From Platerodrilus igneus (lineage: Eukaryota > Arthropoda > Insecta > Coleoptera > Lycidae), in assembly GCA_036346225.1 (NCBI GenBank), contig JARFIW010000453.1, positions 558,001-622,000 of the forward strand: a stretch of DNA of 64,000 nt, written 5' to 3'. The position numbers and the translations under genes were made by a program. How positions within the stretch are numbered: the stretch's first letter is position 1; every line of letters begins with the position of its first letter. The notes under the pieces were generated by a model. That model saw only the letters and a list, made by a program, of their open reading frames with translations. It made no database searches and had not been told where the DNA came from. Below, piece by piece: positions 1 to 11,241 of the stretch.

Positions 1-522
1 GGTGCTAGGTCCAGACTGACTAGTTAATGACAAGTCTACAACCTCTACAGTAGTGGCAATTTGTTCAGTAGTCACATGGTCAGTAGTCAAAGCGGTCACA
101 AGAAGATCACTCTTTACAAATTCCGAAAGGGGTTGATCTAAATGATCTATCAAGGTAAGAATTTTTGTTAATAGTTCGGTACGCAAACAAATTTGTTGTA
201 CTTCTAAAGTTGTAGGTCGAATTAAATCAATACGTTTCATTAGATGTATAACACGGGAATAAATCGTAGCAGATGGAGAATCAGCCTTAACAAAATTATT
301 TTGTAGTTTTTTCAATTTAGTGCTAACTGTAACTAAGTCTTCTTCAGGATTTATTTCATATGGAGGGTAAGTCAAGGGTTTATCAGTTTGTTCTAGGTTT
401 AATAATGGACGGAGGCATGTCCTCATGTGTTCGACTGTTTCAGTAGGTTCTACAGATACGCCTCTAATTAGAAGTTCAAAACTAAGTTCATCTTTACGTA
501 AACGATTAACTTTTGTAATCAG
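1..522 (-). pseudogene. Gag-like ORF of a retroelement, partial (runs off window)
   Basis: Read on the minus strand, 522 down to 1 is open with no stop for about 174 codons and continues past the window edge. The product has a helical, SAP-like start (RLRKDELSFELLIRGV), then VEHMRTCLRPLL and a segment rich in Leu and charged residues. This pattern is common at the N-terminus of insect retrotransposon Gag proteins and their domesticated relatives. No ATG leads into the frame: a TGA lies directly upstream at 525-523, and an ATG at 526-524 is in another frame. It is therefore either frameshifted or begins at a splice acceptor near 508. It would lie in an upstream intron of protease gene A, antisense to it. 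The family assignment is from motif recognition only. Confidence 0.5.
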
Positions 523-1689
523 TCATAATAAATAAACAAACACCAAAATTGTATTATTAACAAAATTCCAATCAGTAAAATTTGCTGAAAATGAAATAAA
601 TGAAAGAAATGCGCTAGTTGTTTTCCTAGCTGTGATATGGATAAAACAATATTTACCAATAATTTCTAAATTCAACCTCATCCAGAACAAGGCACTAATA
701 TATACAGTTCAAGAATACGGTAATACCCCTAAACACTAGTACTGAGATTAAGTAATTCAAGTTCCAATATGTACAATGACTATTATTACAAGTGACTGAC
801 TGCTACATCTTTACACGAGCATGGCCAAATCAAGCCAACGATATTATCAATAAACAAGAACTATAACTATATATATCAGGGCTAACATCCACACACATAG
901 TAATTATATTGCCACATAACCGCTGTATATTATTCAGTAGCTTTGTTGCCCTTTTTGTCTACAGGCAAACTACTCGTGTATAGATTCACACGTTATTTTG
1001 CTAAATAATTTTGCATTAAACGTTAAAGATTTCAACTTCAAATAATATGTGATACTCTACCAATTAAAACAGTAACCATAAGGATTGCAATTTTAGTAAA
1101 TAATTAAAATAAGATAAATAAGAATATCTGCAATTTAGTAACAACGAGCCAAACGACACAAGACAGTTTATATTAGACAGCATTAGCATTCAACCTCAAT
1201 GGACTAGGCTTACGGCACTGGATGTAACAGCAACTTCCACTAGCACCATCCAGAGGTCGGCAGGCTAACTTCGTTGGAATAGGAATCCTGGGGTCCAGTA
1301 CGTGAAGTTACATTCACAACAACATAGAACGTATAACAAAAAAATCCAATCTATAACCCAAGTCTAAGACGGGACGTAAGAAATCAGCAACAATCGGTAC
1401 GACACCAGTACAAGGAAACATAAGCGCCCTGCAAATTCATAACACAATTAGATTGAAAACACGATTAGGCAGAACAGACAGTACAAAACTACTTACCACC
1501 AGATGTGGGAATAAAGATAATCAGGTGCTCTTCACACTTTCCATAATTTAATTACATATTCTAGTTGACAGAATGCAATCAAATCCGCTAAAGCGTAATT
1601 ACTATTCCATATTAAACACAAAATGGCATCAGTAAATATCAATCCAGAATGCTTGCAAAAATCCGCAATAAGAGCGTTTCAAATAACTG
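523..1689. other. No gene seen
   Basis: AT-rich sequence without a reading frame or repeat that I can assign. It probably lies within an intron of protease gene A, whose upstream exons are not recognisable here. Confidence 0.5.
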
Positions 1690-2935
1690 CCGCATTCCAA
1701 GTATAACTTTCTTCAAATCCCCTTGGCGTTAAAAACGAAAATTAATTCAGTAAATTAAAATAACCCTTTCAGGTGTTAATTCATTTATCTATTTGTATAA
1801 ATTCGATTTCTATTGTTACATCCTAGAGCCTAATGAATAGGAAATACTCCTTCTAAGAATTGCTCAACGTAAAGTTTATGCTAAAATTAAACAAGCGGTA
1901 ACTGGTTCTAGGTAACTGATAATTGATTCTTATGTGTTTTCCATTGAAAGCTTCGTCGAATTTAAGCCACGTATTATCCCAATAAATTGTGTTTTTACAG
2001 TTTTATTTCCTTAACAACGATATTACTTTGAACTTTGGTCATTAGTGAAACGAAATTAATATTGACTTGCTTTTCGATCTACACAACGAAAACACGTGCA
2101 GAATGGTTGGTGTTTTCCGTTTTTCTGTATGAAAGGTACGCGCACGCCTTAGAGCGTGGTGCGTATTTTTGGTTTTATAAAATTGTACTTTTCGACAACA
2201 ATAAATTAATTTTATTTATAATTACTATAGCTCCTTGCAGTGGCCCTTAAAGCCACAATGAATGGTTGCCCCTTGTTGTGATGGGAGGACCATCCCAAGG
2301 CGGGATCACACGCACCCCTGTTTCGCACCGTTTTTACAGACGGTAAGAGCCAACCCGACGGTGGTGACTCGAGGGTGAGTGTTTATACACTAATTTTCTT
2401 ATATGGGTAACCGCTAGTTGTTGGAAACAACATATATACACGGATGCATCACGTTGTTAGTGGAAAAATGACTGGTTGTTTGTATGTGCGAAGATATTAT
2501 AATATTTACTGATTTCTTTATTAGGATAATTTTATGAATAGAATTCCGTACTTAATAATGCTGATTTCGAGCTGTGATTTTTAGTGGGGTAATTTTGTTC
2601 TTTTTTTGTTTGAAGATTAATATAGGGAGTGACCTAAAAACTGCAGCTCGCCATGTTAAAAATGATTCTTTTTTATTTCGTAAATATGTATATTGTGTAC
2701 CTACGAATTGTTCATTTTTGGTACTAATGTGTTTTGTATATAATTTTGTTTTTTTTAAATTAGATGTTTTTAGTTTGTAAATGTTTGATTGTGCGTGAGT
2801 GAGTATATTTTTATTTCAGGCCTCCCTTAATTTTTTTTTTGTAGGTATAATACCCCGCCCACTCGTCGATTGAGCCCGGTCAATTTCTTCTTTTTCTTCC
2901 TCGTTTTTATTTTCTTTTTTTAGACTACGTCGCTG
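1690..2935 (+). repeat. Repeat X, copy a
   Basis: About 1.2 kb of noncoding sequence is recognisably the same as 29078-30300. Shared landmarks, in order, are a block around 1720-1780, CTCAACGTAAAGTTTATGCT, the GTGGCCCTTAAAGCCAC palindrome near 2240, a GACTCGAGGG block near 2368, and ATTGAGCCCGGTCAATTT near 2870 followed by a T-rich tract. Shorter pieces occur at 21990-22153, 31520-31745 and 63490-63880. No protein domain was found in either long copy, so the class is unknown (solo LTR, noncoding part of a larger element, or nonautonomous element). Confidence 0.65.
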
Positions 2936-3401
2936 AACATAGCACAGTACGTACAACAATGCAGTTCCTTACTCGTTTGAATTGCACCACTCACTAGCAT
3001 TCGTACTCCAGCTTTTTCAAGCTTGTGAAACTTGCACCTTTTTGAACTTATTTTGCAATATAGTATTTTGTGTTTAAGACTAAAGTTGCTGGTTTTGTAT
3101 CCCTATAAACTACCAAGAAACAGCGTTTACATCCCTAAACCGACAATAAGGTTGCTAGCATCTATTATCAATTTCGAAGTTAGAAACAGAGCATCCTGAT
3201 AACTGTCATATAGAGCATCAATAAGTAAATGCTATTAACAGCTCCGGCAAATTCATTTTGTATTCGTCGGACTCGCGTTAGAACAAATAATTACAGCTAC
3301 ATTGTTAAGAACAAATTTAAACTAATTAAAAGAAATAAAGATGTATGCCTTTAGATCGACAATTTTTTAGCAACACATTTACTAATTATAATTTATTTTA
3401 G
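2936..3401 (+). other. Intronic sequence ending in a splice acceptor
   Basis: No coding sequence is visible. The stretch ends in an AT-rich tract and TTATTTTAG at 3393-3401, the acceptor of the next coding exon. Confidence 0.6.
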
Positions 3402-4074
3402 CTGGCCACTGCGTTCGATATTACCAGGCTCTTCTATTTCCAATCGAAGACTTCCTGTTAGTCCTAGGAAAAAACAATATTCGAAATTGGGCTAATGATG
3501 CTGTAATAAGGGATGTTAAAAATATCACAGTTCATCCTAATTATCAACAAAATAAAGGCGACTATGACATTGCTGTACTTAAATTAGAAAAAGATGTAGA
3601 ACTGTCGTCCAACATTAGACCTGTGTGCATCTGGCAAGAAGACGACGTTTTAGACAAAGTTGTGGGACAACACGGAACAGTTGTTGGATGGGGTAAAGAC
3701 GAAGACGAAAGCAAATTTGTGCCAGATGCTAAAAGTATAAGCTTACCTATTGTATCGCAAGTAGAATGTTTGCGTTCAGATCCTGCATTTTCAAGTGTGA
3801 CTTCCGCTAGAACATTTTGTGCTGGTAACTAGTTATAATAAATTTTGTCTGAGTAATAGTATAGTTAAATACGGTTCCAGGTAGAAGGGATGGAACAGGT
3901 CCGTGTACCGGTGATAGTGGTGGTGGATTTTTCATGAATCGAAATGGTCGATGGACACTACGAGGAGTGGTTTCTCTTTCATTAAGTGAAGCAATTACTT
4001 GTGACACCACAAAATATTTTGTCTTTGTCGATGCCGCAAAACTTAGAGATTGGATAATAGCTAGCATTGCTTAG
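3402..4074 (+). CDS. Serine protease gd-like, 3' half (gene A): exons 3402-3824 and 3881-4074
   Basis: Two exons separated by a 56-nt GT-AG intron encode the last 204 residues of a chymotrypsin-fold (S1) protease. The first exon starts in phase 2, completing an Ala codon, and gives the catalytic His in the AGHC motif. It then gives the catalytic Asp in DYDIAVL and the block VVGWGKDE; the second exon gives the catalytic Ser in CTGDSGGG. The S1-pocket position six residues before Ser is Gly, so trypsin-like cleavage after Lys/Arg is not predicted. Sequence and intron phases match gene B (30944-53121). I assign both to the gastrulation-defective family, insect extracellular proteases with a gd N-terminal domain; Drosophila gd acts in the protease cascade that patterns the dorsal-ventral axis. 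Upstream exons are not identified. The copy looks intact: no stops and consensus splice sites. Confidence 0.88.
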
Positions 4075-4696
4075 TGTGATAATTTGTAACAAATTTATGT
4101 TTAGTTGTTAGCAAATGTAATACAAAGAAACAAAGTAAAGATTCCACAGTAAGACGATACTTTGTGGAAAGTTATCTTTAATACTCAAGTTATCCATAGC
4201 CCACTGCTTTAAGTCAATTTACGTTCCTAATTTATTTTTACATACTTTTACTGTAGTTAGTATGTGCAAACAGCAGAAACTACAGCACAAAACAACAGTT
4301 GATGTGATTTTACTTGTATAAAACAGACTAGCGGCAGACGGGATTTTTAATGTAATTATTTCTATATGGACAATATTTGAGTGTAAGGGAGATAGACATA
4401 TATTTACCTAATCAATCACCCTGCTTTTTATCTCTGCTCGCAACTCATCTAACCACGTGACCGCTAACTAATTTTACTAGCTTTCCACTCAAGCCTTTCA
4501 CTCAACCCCTTTTATTAGCCCTTTATCTAGACTTGTTTGTCATGTTAGCATATATTTGCATACGTAGTAAGATAGATATAGTATATTGCGAATAATATTT
4601 TGTATTTCAGAAGAGCACATTACTGTAACAAAACTACAGCAAAATCTTTGTGTACGAGACATATTTAAAATAGGCAGAACTTCTTTGTGGGCAAGT
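4075..4696. other. Downstream flank of gene A, no gene seen
   Basis: 3' flank and presumed 3' UTR of the protease. No canonical AATAAA lies close to the stop codon. No further coding sequence was recognised. Confidence 0.5.
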
Positions 4697-4727
4697 TTAG
4701 AGTAGTATTATTATCTCATGGCGGATG
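4697..4727 (+). repeat. Left terminal inverted repeat of the IS630-like element
   Basis: TTAGAGTAGTATTATTATCT followed by CATGGCGGATG. It matches the reverse complement of 12793-12823 with about four differences. Confidence 0.55.
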
Positions 4728-5223
4728 ACGTCACATGCGCAATAGGTTCAATTTAAACTTAAACCTCAAGATAAACAACGCTACAGTAAAACCCACAAAC
4801 ATCTTTCTAGCAATGTGGCTTTAATACATCGTCACGAATATCCCATTTATTACGTTAAGTAAAATATTGTTTGTAAGGACCCCGTTCATGCTGGCGGTAT
4901 CTAGAAATTTATAAATATATGAAATAAATCCAGACCTCCATATAATATCGGAGCTTTTGCTTGTTTTTAGTTATAAACAATTCTAGGTTCGTAGTTTCTT
5001 TATCCGTAAATATTTGCTGTGGCAACAGTGCACATACTTAGCGGATCCCAATATGTACTGTATATACCGAATGTGAACAGTAACTGTCATTGTCATTCTC
5101 GCTCTTATCAAGGTCTTATTGTTTTCAGTTTTCCGTTTTAATATTTGTATCAAGTAATAGTCATCAAAACAGTTTTTTTCAAAACTAACTGATAGTTAAT
5201 TTCCTCAGCAATGTAAGTATTTA

Positions 5224-5278
5224 TGTTGGAAATCAAAATCTAAACGCCTGCGCCTTCAAGTCAAAAACATAGATCTCC

Positions 5279-5313
<35 letters not shown>

Positions 5314-5524
5314 TTTTGTTTTTCAGTAATGACATGTTACAAATAACAGAGACTTCAAGTTATATATAAATAATTCAAGTTAAAACCCGAGTTATATGTT
5401 CTCGTTCTATAAAAGTTATTGTTATATTTTTGATGTTCATGTTTATTAAATAGTTCACAAGTTATATGAATCACTTTATACAAGTAGGTATAACACTGTG
5501 CAAGCTTGAGTTGAATATTCAAGA
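5224..5524 (+). repeat. 5' LTR of the copia element
   Basis: 301 bp, starting TGTTGGAAAT as in Drosophila copia and ending CAAGA directly before the primer-binding site. It includes a (TA)n run at 5283-5310 that is shorter in the 3' LTR. The end is not the canonical CA. Confidence 0.9.
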
Positions 5525-5540
5525 GGTTATGGGCCCAGCT
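5525..5540 (+). other. Primer-binding site of the copia element
   Basis: GGTTATGGGCCCAGCT immediately follows the 5' LTR. It resembles the copia site, which pairs with an internal part of initiator tRNA-Met (known for copia; inferred here from the sequence match). Confidence 0.7.
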
Positions 5541-5755
5541 GCATGTGTTTTACCACGAATCTCGAAGTCTACCCGAAAGTGATTCATCTCGACTACAGTT
5601 TGCTCGACAAGTAAACCTCCGTTGGCTGTAACGAAGTTCGCCGTCAAGAAAGTTTATTCGCTGTTTAAAGCACACGTTTTTAATCCCGGTGGTGACACTA
5701 GAACACCACGCAAGCTCTCGAAACTATTCTGTGAGTGGTGACCGATTAATAGACC

Positions 5756-8583
5756 ATGAATATGGACAAATTAAGAATACCCGCTTTGCAAGGCAAAGAA
5801 AATTGGACCGAATGGAAAACGGACATGGTACTGCTGCTAAAGTGCAAACGTCTCCATAATGCCGTTCAAGTTACTTACAGAAGCAAGGTTCCTGTTCTCG
5901 CAGAAGGTGGTAACGAAGCCACTTTTCAAAAGCTAAAAGATGAGTATGAGGAAAATGATTTTATTGCTCAATTAGCAATTCGAACGTCAGTAAATTCAGA
6001 TCTAAAAACCATGCTATCTACTTGTGAATCGGCTTACGAAATGTGGGACAAACTTAATTCCACGTTTGAACAAAGAAGTGGTGAACGTCTCGATGTGCTG
6101 TACACGAAATTTTCAGTTACTCGAAAACCCCGATCACGATATTGCCGCTCACGTCCACCATCTTGAAAGTATCGGTAAGGAAATCGAAAATGAGGTCGAA
6201 CAAATGTCAACGAAGGAGGTTATTCAAACGCTCGTTATCAATCGTATACTGAACACACTGCCAAGCGAGTACTTCGAATTTAGAAATATATGGGCATCTA
6301 CCCCGAAAGAAGAACAAAATGTCCGAAGGCTGAAAGAAGGTCTCTGCCTAAGGGAAATTGCTCTTCAAAACCGGACTGGAAGTAGTGCTGAAAGTCACGA
6401 CGCCCTAATTGCCAAATCGTTAAATGGCAACACGGATAGGAAGTACGAAAATAAGCCTCAACAAAAGGTTAACTCGAGGCAAAAGTTCAACCCGCACACA
6501 CAAGCATCAAGTTCCCGTTCAAGCTCAAGCATTCAATGCCATGGATGCAATCGTTTTGGTCACATTTTAAGAGACTGCAAAGACCCGAAAGGCAAGAAGA
6601 AGTTTGCAGAATACTTATCCAAGAAAAACGTCGCAAGCAATGAACGTTTATCTTACGCCAAAGACTGTGACAATAATGCATTTACGGCTGAATGTACGTT
6701 CACTGAATCTACATTATGTCAGATGTCAAGTGACAGTGACACGCGTTCAAGCAAATCTGAAACCGAACAAGAGAGAACCCGAAATAGTTGGATATTCGAC
6801 TCAGGTGCATCACGCCATTTATGCAACAACCGCGAAGCATTCCAACGACTTGAACTCTTACCCGCCCCCGGCCGTATTCGACTCTGCGATTCAATAATCA
6901 TTCACGCATTTGCCAAAGGTGACATTAATATTAGCTGCAAAGTAGGAAATAAAACCTACAAACGTACAATCACCGATGCATGGTACGTCCAAGATATTAC
7001 CCGAAATATTATATCCGGCAGTGCAGTAACTCGTAGAGGTCACGAAATTAGCCTCAAAGGAGAATTCTGCGAATTCAAAACGAACAATGTAACCTGTATG
7101 ACTGGCAAAATTAGAGACGGAATCTACGAGCTAAATTTACGAATCTTGAAACCGTCAGGTAATTCGAAAATTAAACTCGAACACGAAAGCCTACTGCTGC
7201 CCGAAGTTCAGCAACTTCAATTATGGCACGAACGACTCGCACATCAAAGCAAGAAACACGTAAAGAAGTTTCTAAACCTTGAAGGCATCAAAGTTGAAGA
7301 TGATTATGAATTCTGTGAAGGTTGCATTTACGGAAAACATCATCGCGAAAGCTACAAAACTCGATCAGTACGCGCTAACAAGGTTGGTGAAATAATTAGT
7401 ACTGATGTTTGTGGACCAATGCCCGAGCCATCTATGCATGGATCACGGTACTACGTCGAATTCAAAGATGACTACTCGAAATTTCGCACTCTATACTTCA
7501 TCAAGCACAAATCGGAAGTTGTTGAGAAAACCCGAATCTTTATTCAGTTCGCCAAAACTAGTGGTCACGTAATTAAAACTATGCTGTCCGATGGTGGTAC
7601 GGAATACAACAACGAACAATACAAGAAGCTACTCGAAAACAACGGTATTCAATTTCGAATGACCGCAAGCTATACCCCGCAACAAAATGGATCCGCCGAA
7701 CGTGAAAATCGAACCCTATGTGAAGCTGCCCGCTCGATGCTACACGCTAAAGATATGTCTAAACGACTCTGGGCCGAAGCTTGCAACACAGCTGTCTACG
7801 TATTAAACCGTACAGGTCCAACTCAAGTGAAGGACAAAACCCCGTTTGAACTCTGGTTTAATCGTAAAGCGCCGTTCGAGCATCTCAAAATTTTCGGTAC
7901 CGAATGCTATGTTCACATTCCCGATCAACTACGCAAGAAATGGGATTCAAAATCCGAAAAAGGTATACTTATTGGCTACAACAACGATAAAGATGGCTAC
8001 AGAGTATACATACCGTCACGCAAGTCAATTCGTATTTCGAAGGACGTAAAGTTCCAGGGGGAGTCAATTTTAAAATGGACTTTACTAAATAATCGAAAAT
8101 CCGTTCCAAATCAAGTCAAAAACGAAGTAGATGATTTTGAATCAAGAGTTAGTGTTGGTGACAACGAATCGATCACGAATCCCGAATCAAGCTTCGAAGA
8201 AGAAAAAAGAAGAGTCAATCGAAACTAAAATGTCTCTTCGCGATAGGTCAAAGATTAAACGACCGATACGTTACAGGCTTGATGAATCAAACAATGATGT
8301 GCATGAACCCGAGGTTCAGTACCTATGTAACGTTGAACCAACCAACTACAACGAAGCAATGAATGGCGATGAAGCTGATCAGTGGAAGCAAGCAATGACC
8401 AGCGAAATGAAATCACTTGCGGAAAACAATACCTGGTCATTAGTCAAACCTCCAAAAGATCGCAAAATAATTAAAAATCGGTGGTTTTTTTTTCGAATTA
8501 AACACCAAGCCGATGGAACCGTTGAACGTTATAAAGCACAACTTGTCGCAAAGGGCTTTACTCAACGATATGGAATGGACTAA
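5756..8583 (+). pseudogene. Copia gag-pol, frameshifted and truncated in RT
   Basis: The Gag start (MNMDKLRIPALQGKENWTEW) opens at 5756 and runs in one frame to about 6113. A one-base lesion in a T run then moves the reading into the frame that continues to 8228. Domains in order: UBN2-type Gag, zinc knuckle CHGCNRFGHILRDC near 6538, protease WIFDSGASRHLC near 6790, the pre-integrase zinc motif near 7220-7340, then an integrase core with Asp in STDVCGP, Asp in MLSDGGTEY and Glu in NGSAERENRT. A second frameshift in an A-rich run near 8200 leads to the start of RT (NRWFFFRIKHQADGTVERYK). The frame stops at 8581 and the rest of RT and RNase H is absent. Integrase looks intact; the polyprotein as a whole cannot be made. 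Confidence 0.92.
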
Positions 8584-8694
8584 CGAAGCCGTTAAAAAAA
8601 ACCGTCTTGATTACATAAGGAACTTAATAGGACTAGCTTAACAGGAATCCTTATGCAACCATAGGTTCTTTCAACCTAAAATTGTTTAAATTTT

Positions 8695-8703
8695 GAAGGG
8701 GAG
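8695..8703 (+). other. Polypurine tract of the copia element
   Basis: GAAGGGGAG immediately precedes the 3' LTR start at 8704, the expected place for plus-strand priming. Confidence 0.75.
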
Positions 8704-8770
8704 TGTTGGAAATCAAAATCTAAACGCCTGCGCCTTCAAGTCAAAAACATAGATCTCCGTTTTATATATA

Positions 8771-9245
8771 CAGGGTGCCCTATTTCTTACAAGTTGTATG
8801 GGTAACTCTGTTATTTGTGACATTAGAGAAAAGGTCAAAAGGGGAAACTAGTGCAGTATTTAAAGCCGAGTTTAGCCATGAAGAGATAATTAACATACAG
8901 GGTGTAGCAAAAGCGTTATACCAAAATAACTAAATTTTGATCTTTTCTGTTTTGCTTCATGGTTCATTTATAGTGATAGATACAGTAAAACGTTGTAGAT
9001 CTTTTTTACATTATTTTAAAAGGAGAATAAGATAAACTTATTTGTTTTTACATGGCTTTGGTCATGTTCGAGTAAATAAGTGAGGTTATGTTTTTTTAAA
9101 TGGAAACCATAATTGGAGGTAGTTCTGATAGACAGGCATTTTTTTTCTCTTTTCAGTGATGTACTTCAGTGTACATGTTCAACATAAAATTTTTTGAAAA
9201 AATTTTGTTTTTATGAAATACAAAACTTGGTATTAAATAATAAAA
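8771..9245 (+). repeat. Left long terminal inverted repeat
   Basis: Matches the reverse complement of 10491-10965 with scattered substitutions. It contains an internal CAGGGTGTAGCAAAAG near 8899 that resembles a second transposon end. Confidence 0.88.
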
Positions 9246-9308
9246 TACTTATGCATGACGTAACAAAAATATCAAAAACAAATTATGTTAAAAATATTAA
9301 ATATAATA

Positions 9309-10355
9309 TCACTTCAAAGTGTGTTCAAAGTGCCCACCATTTGATTGAAGGCACAAGCTCACATAGTTTTTTAACATTACGAAGTGCTTTTTCTATTGTG
9401 CGTGCATCAATGCTTGCAATTGCTGTTTGGATTCTAGCTATTAAATCCTCAGGCGTTTGAGGAATAGTAGAATACACTTTATTTTTTAAATCACTCCACA
9501 AATAAAAATCTAATGGCGTAAGTTCTGGTGAAGGAGCAGGTTAATCAATTTCCATTTTGTTACCAATCACGTGCTCAAAACGATCAGTTAAATATTGCTC
9601 CACTGATGTACCAGGGGCACCATCGTGATGGAAATACTTTAGTCTGTAATGGATGTTAAGAGGTAATTCATCCAAATATTCTTCCAGTGGGTGTTTTAAG
9701 AAATTTAAGTAATTTGCAGCGGTGAAATTGTCGTTATAAAAAAAAATCCAATAATTTTTCCACAAAATATTCCACACCAACAATTAATACCAAATTGATG
9801 TTGATCTCTGGATTCACGCACAAGTTTAGGATTTTCTTGAGAATAAAATACTTTGTTATACCGATTAAATATTCCGTAATTTGTAAATTTAATCTCGTGA
9901 GTAAACATAATGGTTCTCCAAAAATATGAATCCTCTTCACATTTATTAAGGTACCAACGACAAAATGTTATCCGTCTTTGATTATCGACTGGATACAATG
10001 TATTTGAAATAGAATAGTGATAGGGATGATATTTCCGACTTTTCAGAATACACCTCACAGTTTCCTTAGAAGTTGCACAGTGGTTTGCAATTTCGGCAGT
10101 AGAAGATTCTGGTTTATAGTTAACAAACGCCAACACATTCGTTTTAACAGTTTCTTCATATTTTCGAAAGAATTTAGGTTTGGTAAATGCACCATATGCC
10201 TTAAGAATATTTTCAAGTTTGCTAAATATCCGACAGTGTGGTTGCTTACGTTCCATGTATCTTTCAAAGTACAAATCCGTTGCTGCACGTGAGTTACGAT
10301 TCGAAGAATAGTAGCAAAAGAGCATGTCATTATTTTCTTTATTTGTATAGGACAT
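9309..10355 (-). pseudogene. Transposase (DUF4817-type HTH plus DDE core), inactive
   Basis: The frame starts at ATG 10355 (MSYTNKENNDML), a typical DUF4817-type N-terminus. A helix-turn-helix-like part follows (SSTAEIANHCATSKETVRCI), then the DDE core. The first acidic position reads FTHEIKFTN where relatives have SDE, so that Asp is lost. The second, YFHHDGAPG, is kept. A stop codon stands where relatives have Trp just before the third motif, PAPSPELTPLDFYLW. There is a frameshift near 9740 and another near 9330 ahead of the terminal GGHFEHTL motif. The protein cannot be functional, although the long TIRs remain well preserved and could be acted on in trans. Confidence 0.85.
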
Positions 10356-10490
10356 TCTATCTATTAGAAGAAAATAATGTACGTATAAACACAAAATAAC
10401 AGTACTATTTAATTTCTGTTATTTAAACAAGTGAAATTTATTGTTATGTGTCATATGGCTACTTGATTCTTAAAATCAGTTCAAATATTC

Positions 10491-10965
10491 ACATATTATT
10501 TAATACAAAGTTTCGTATTTCATAAAAACAAAATTTTTTCAAAAATTTTAATGTCGAACATGTACACTGTAGTACATCACTGAAAAGAGGAAAAAAATGC
10601 CTGTCTATCAGAACTACCGCCAATTATGGTTTCCATTTAAAAAAACATAACCTCACTTATTTACTCGAACATGACCAAGGCCATGTAAAAACAAATAAGT
10701 TTATCTTATTCTCTTTTTAAAATAATGTAAAAAAGATCTATAAAGTTTTACTGTATCTATCACAATAAATGAGCCACGAAGCAAAACAAAAAAGATCAAA
10801 ATTTCCTTATTTTGGTATAACTCTTTTGCTACACCCTGTATGTTAATTATCTTTTCATGGCTGAACTCGGCATTAAAAACTGCACTAGTTTCCCCATTTA
10901 ACCTTTTCTCTAATGTCACAAATAACAGAGTTACCCATACAACATGTAAGAAATAGGGCACCCTG
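10491..10965 (-). repeat. Right long terminal inverted repeat
   Basis: Mirror of 8771-9245. The internal CAGGGTGTAGCAAAAG motif is also present here, with one change. Confidence 0.88.
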
Positions 10966-11241
10966 TATATATACAGTTTTGTTTTTCAGTAATGACATGT
11001 TACAAATAACAGAGACTTCAAGTTATATATAAATAATTCAAGTTAAAACCCGAGTTATATGTTCTCGTTCTATAAAAGTTATTGTTATATTTTTGATGTT
11101 CATGTTTATTAAATAGTTCACAAGTTATATGAATCACTTTATACAAGTAGGTATAACACTGTGCAAGCTTGAGTTGAATATTCAAGAATTTAAAAAGAAT
11201 GTTCGTTCAATGTTAATTATGATATTTTTTAGAGTAATATT

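Larger units (their letters stand above)
8771..10965 (-). mobile_element. DNA transposon with very long TIRs, transposase with DUF4817-type N-terminus
   Basis: 2195 bp bounded by inverted repeats of about 475 bp that start CAGGGTGCCCTATTTCTTAC at both ends. It sits at a TA-rich target inside the copia LTR, consistent with TA duplication as in the IS630/Tc1/mariner superfamily. The superfamily is inferred from the DDE layout and the TA target. The single gene is on the minus strand and is broken. Confidence 0.88.
5224..11187 (+). mobile_element. Ty1/copia retrotransposon with a deleted RT region
   Basis: Two near-identical LTRs flank a copia-order gag-PR-IN-RT body, with the 5-bp duplication ATTTA on both sides (5219-5223 and 11188-11192). 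A primer-binding site follows the 5' LTR and a purine tract precedes the 3' LTR. Most of reverse transcriptase and all of RNase H are missing, so this copy could move only with help in trans. The 3' LTR is split by a DNA transposon (8771-10965). LTR near-identity indicates a young insertion. Confidence 0.93.
8704..11187 (+). repeat. 3' LTR of the copia element, interrupted
   Basis: Its two parts are 8704-8770 and 10966-11187, together 289 bp, and they match the 5' LTR almost base for base. The break is in the TATATA run, where the DNA transposon inserted. The element is followed by the second ATTTA duplication at 11188-11192. Confidence 0.92.

Noticed and set aside
2240..2262. Histone-type 3' stem-loop at GTGGCCCTTAAAGCCAC
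   Set aside because: No histone coding sequence nearby and the sequence differs from the GGCTCTTTTCAGAGCC consensus; it recurs as part of repeat X.
2035..2780. Small plus-strand frames in repeat X
   Set aside because: Not conserved as frames in the second long X copy; starts are TTG/GTG-type.
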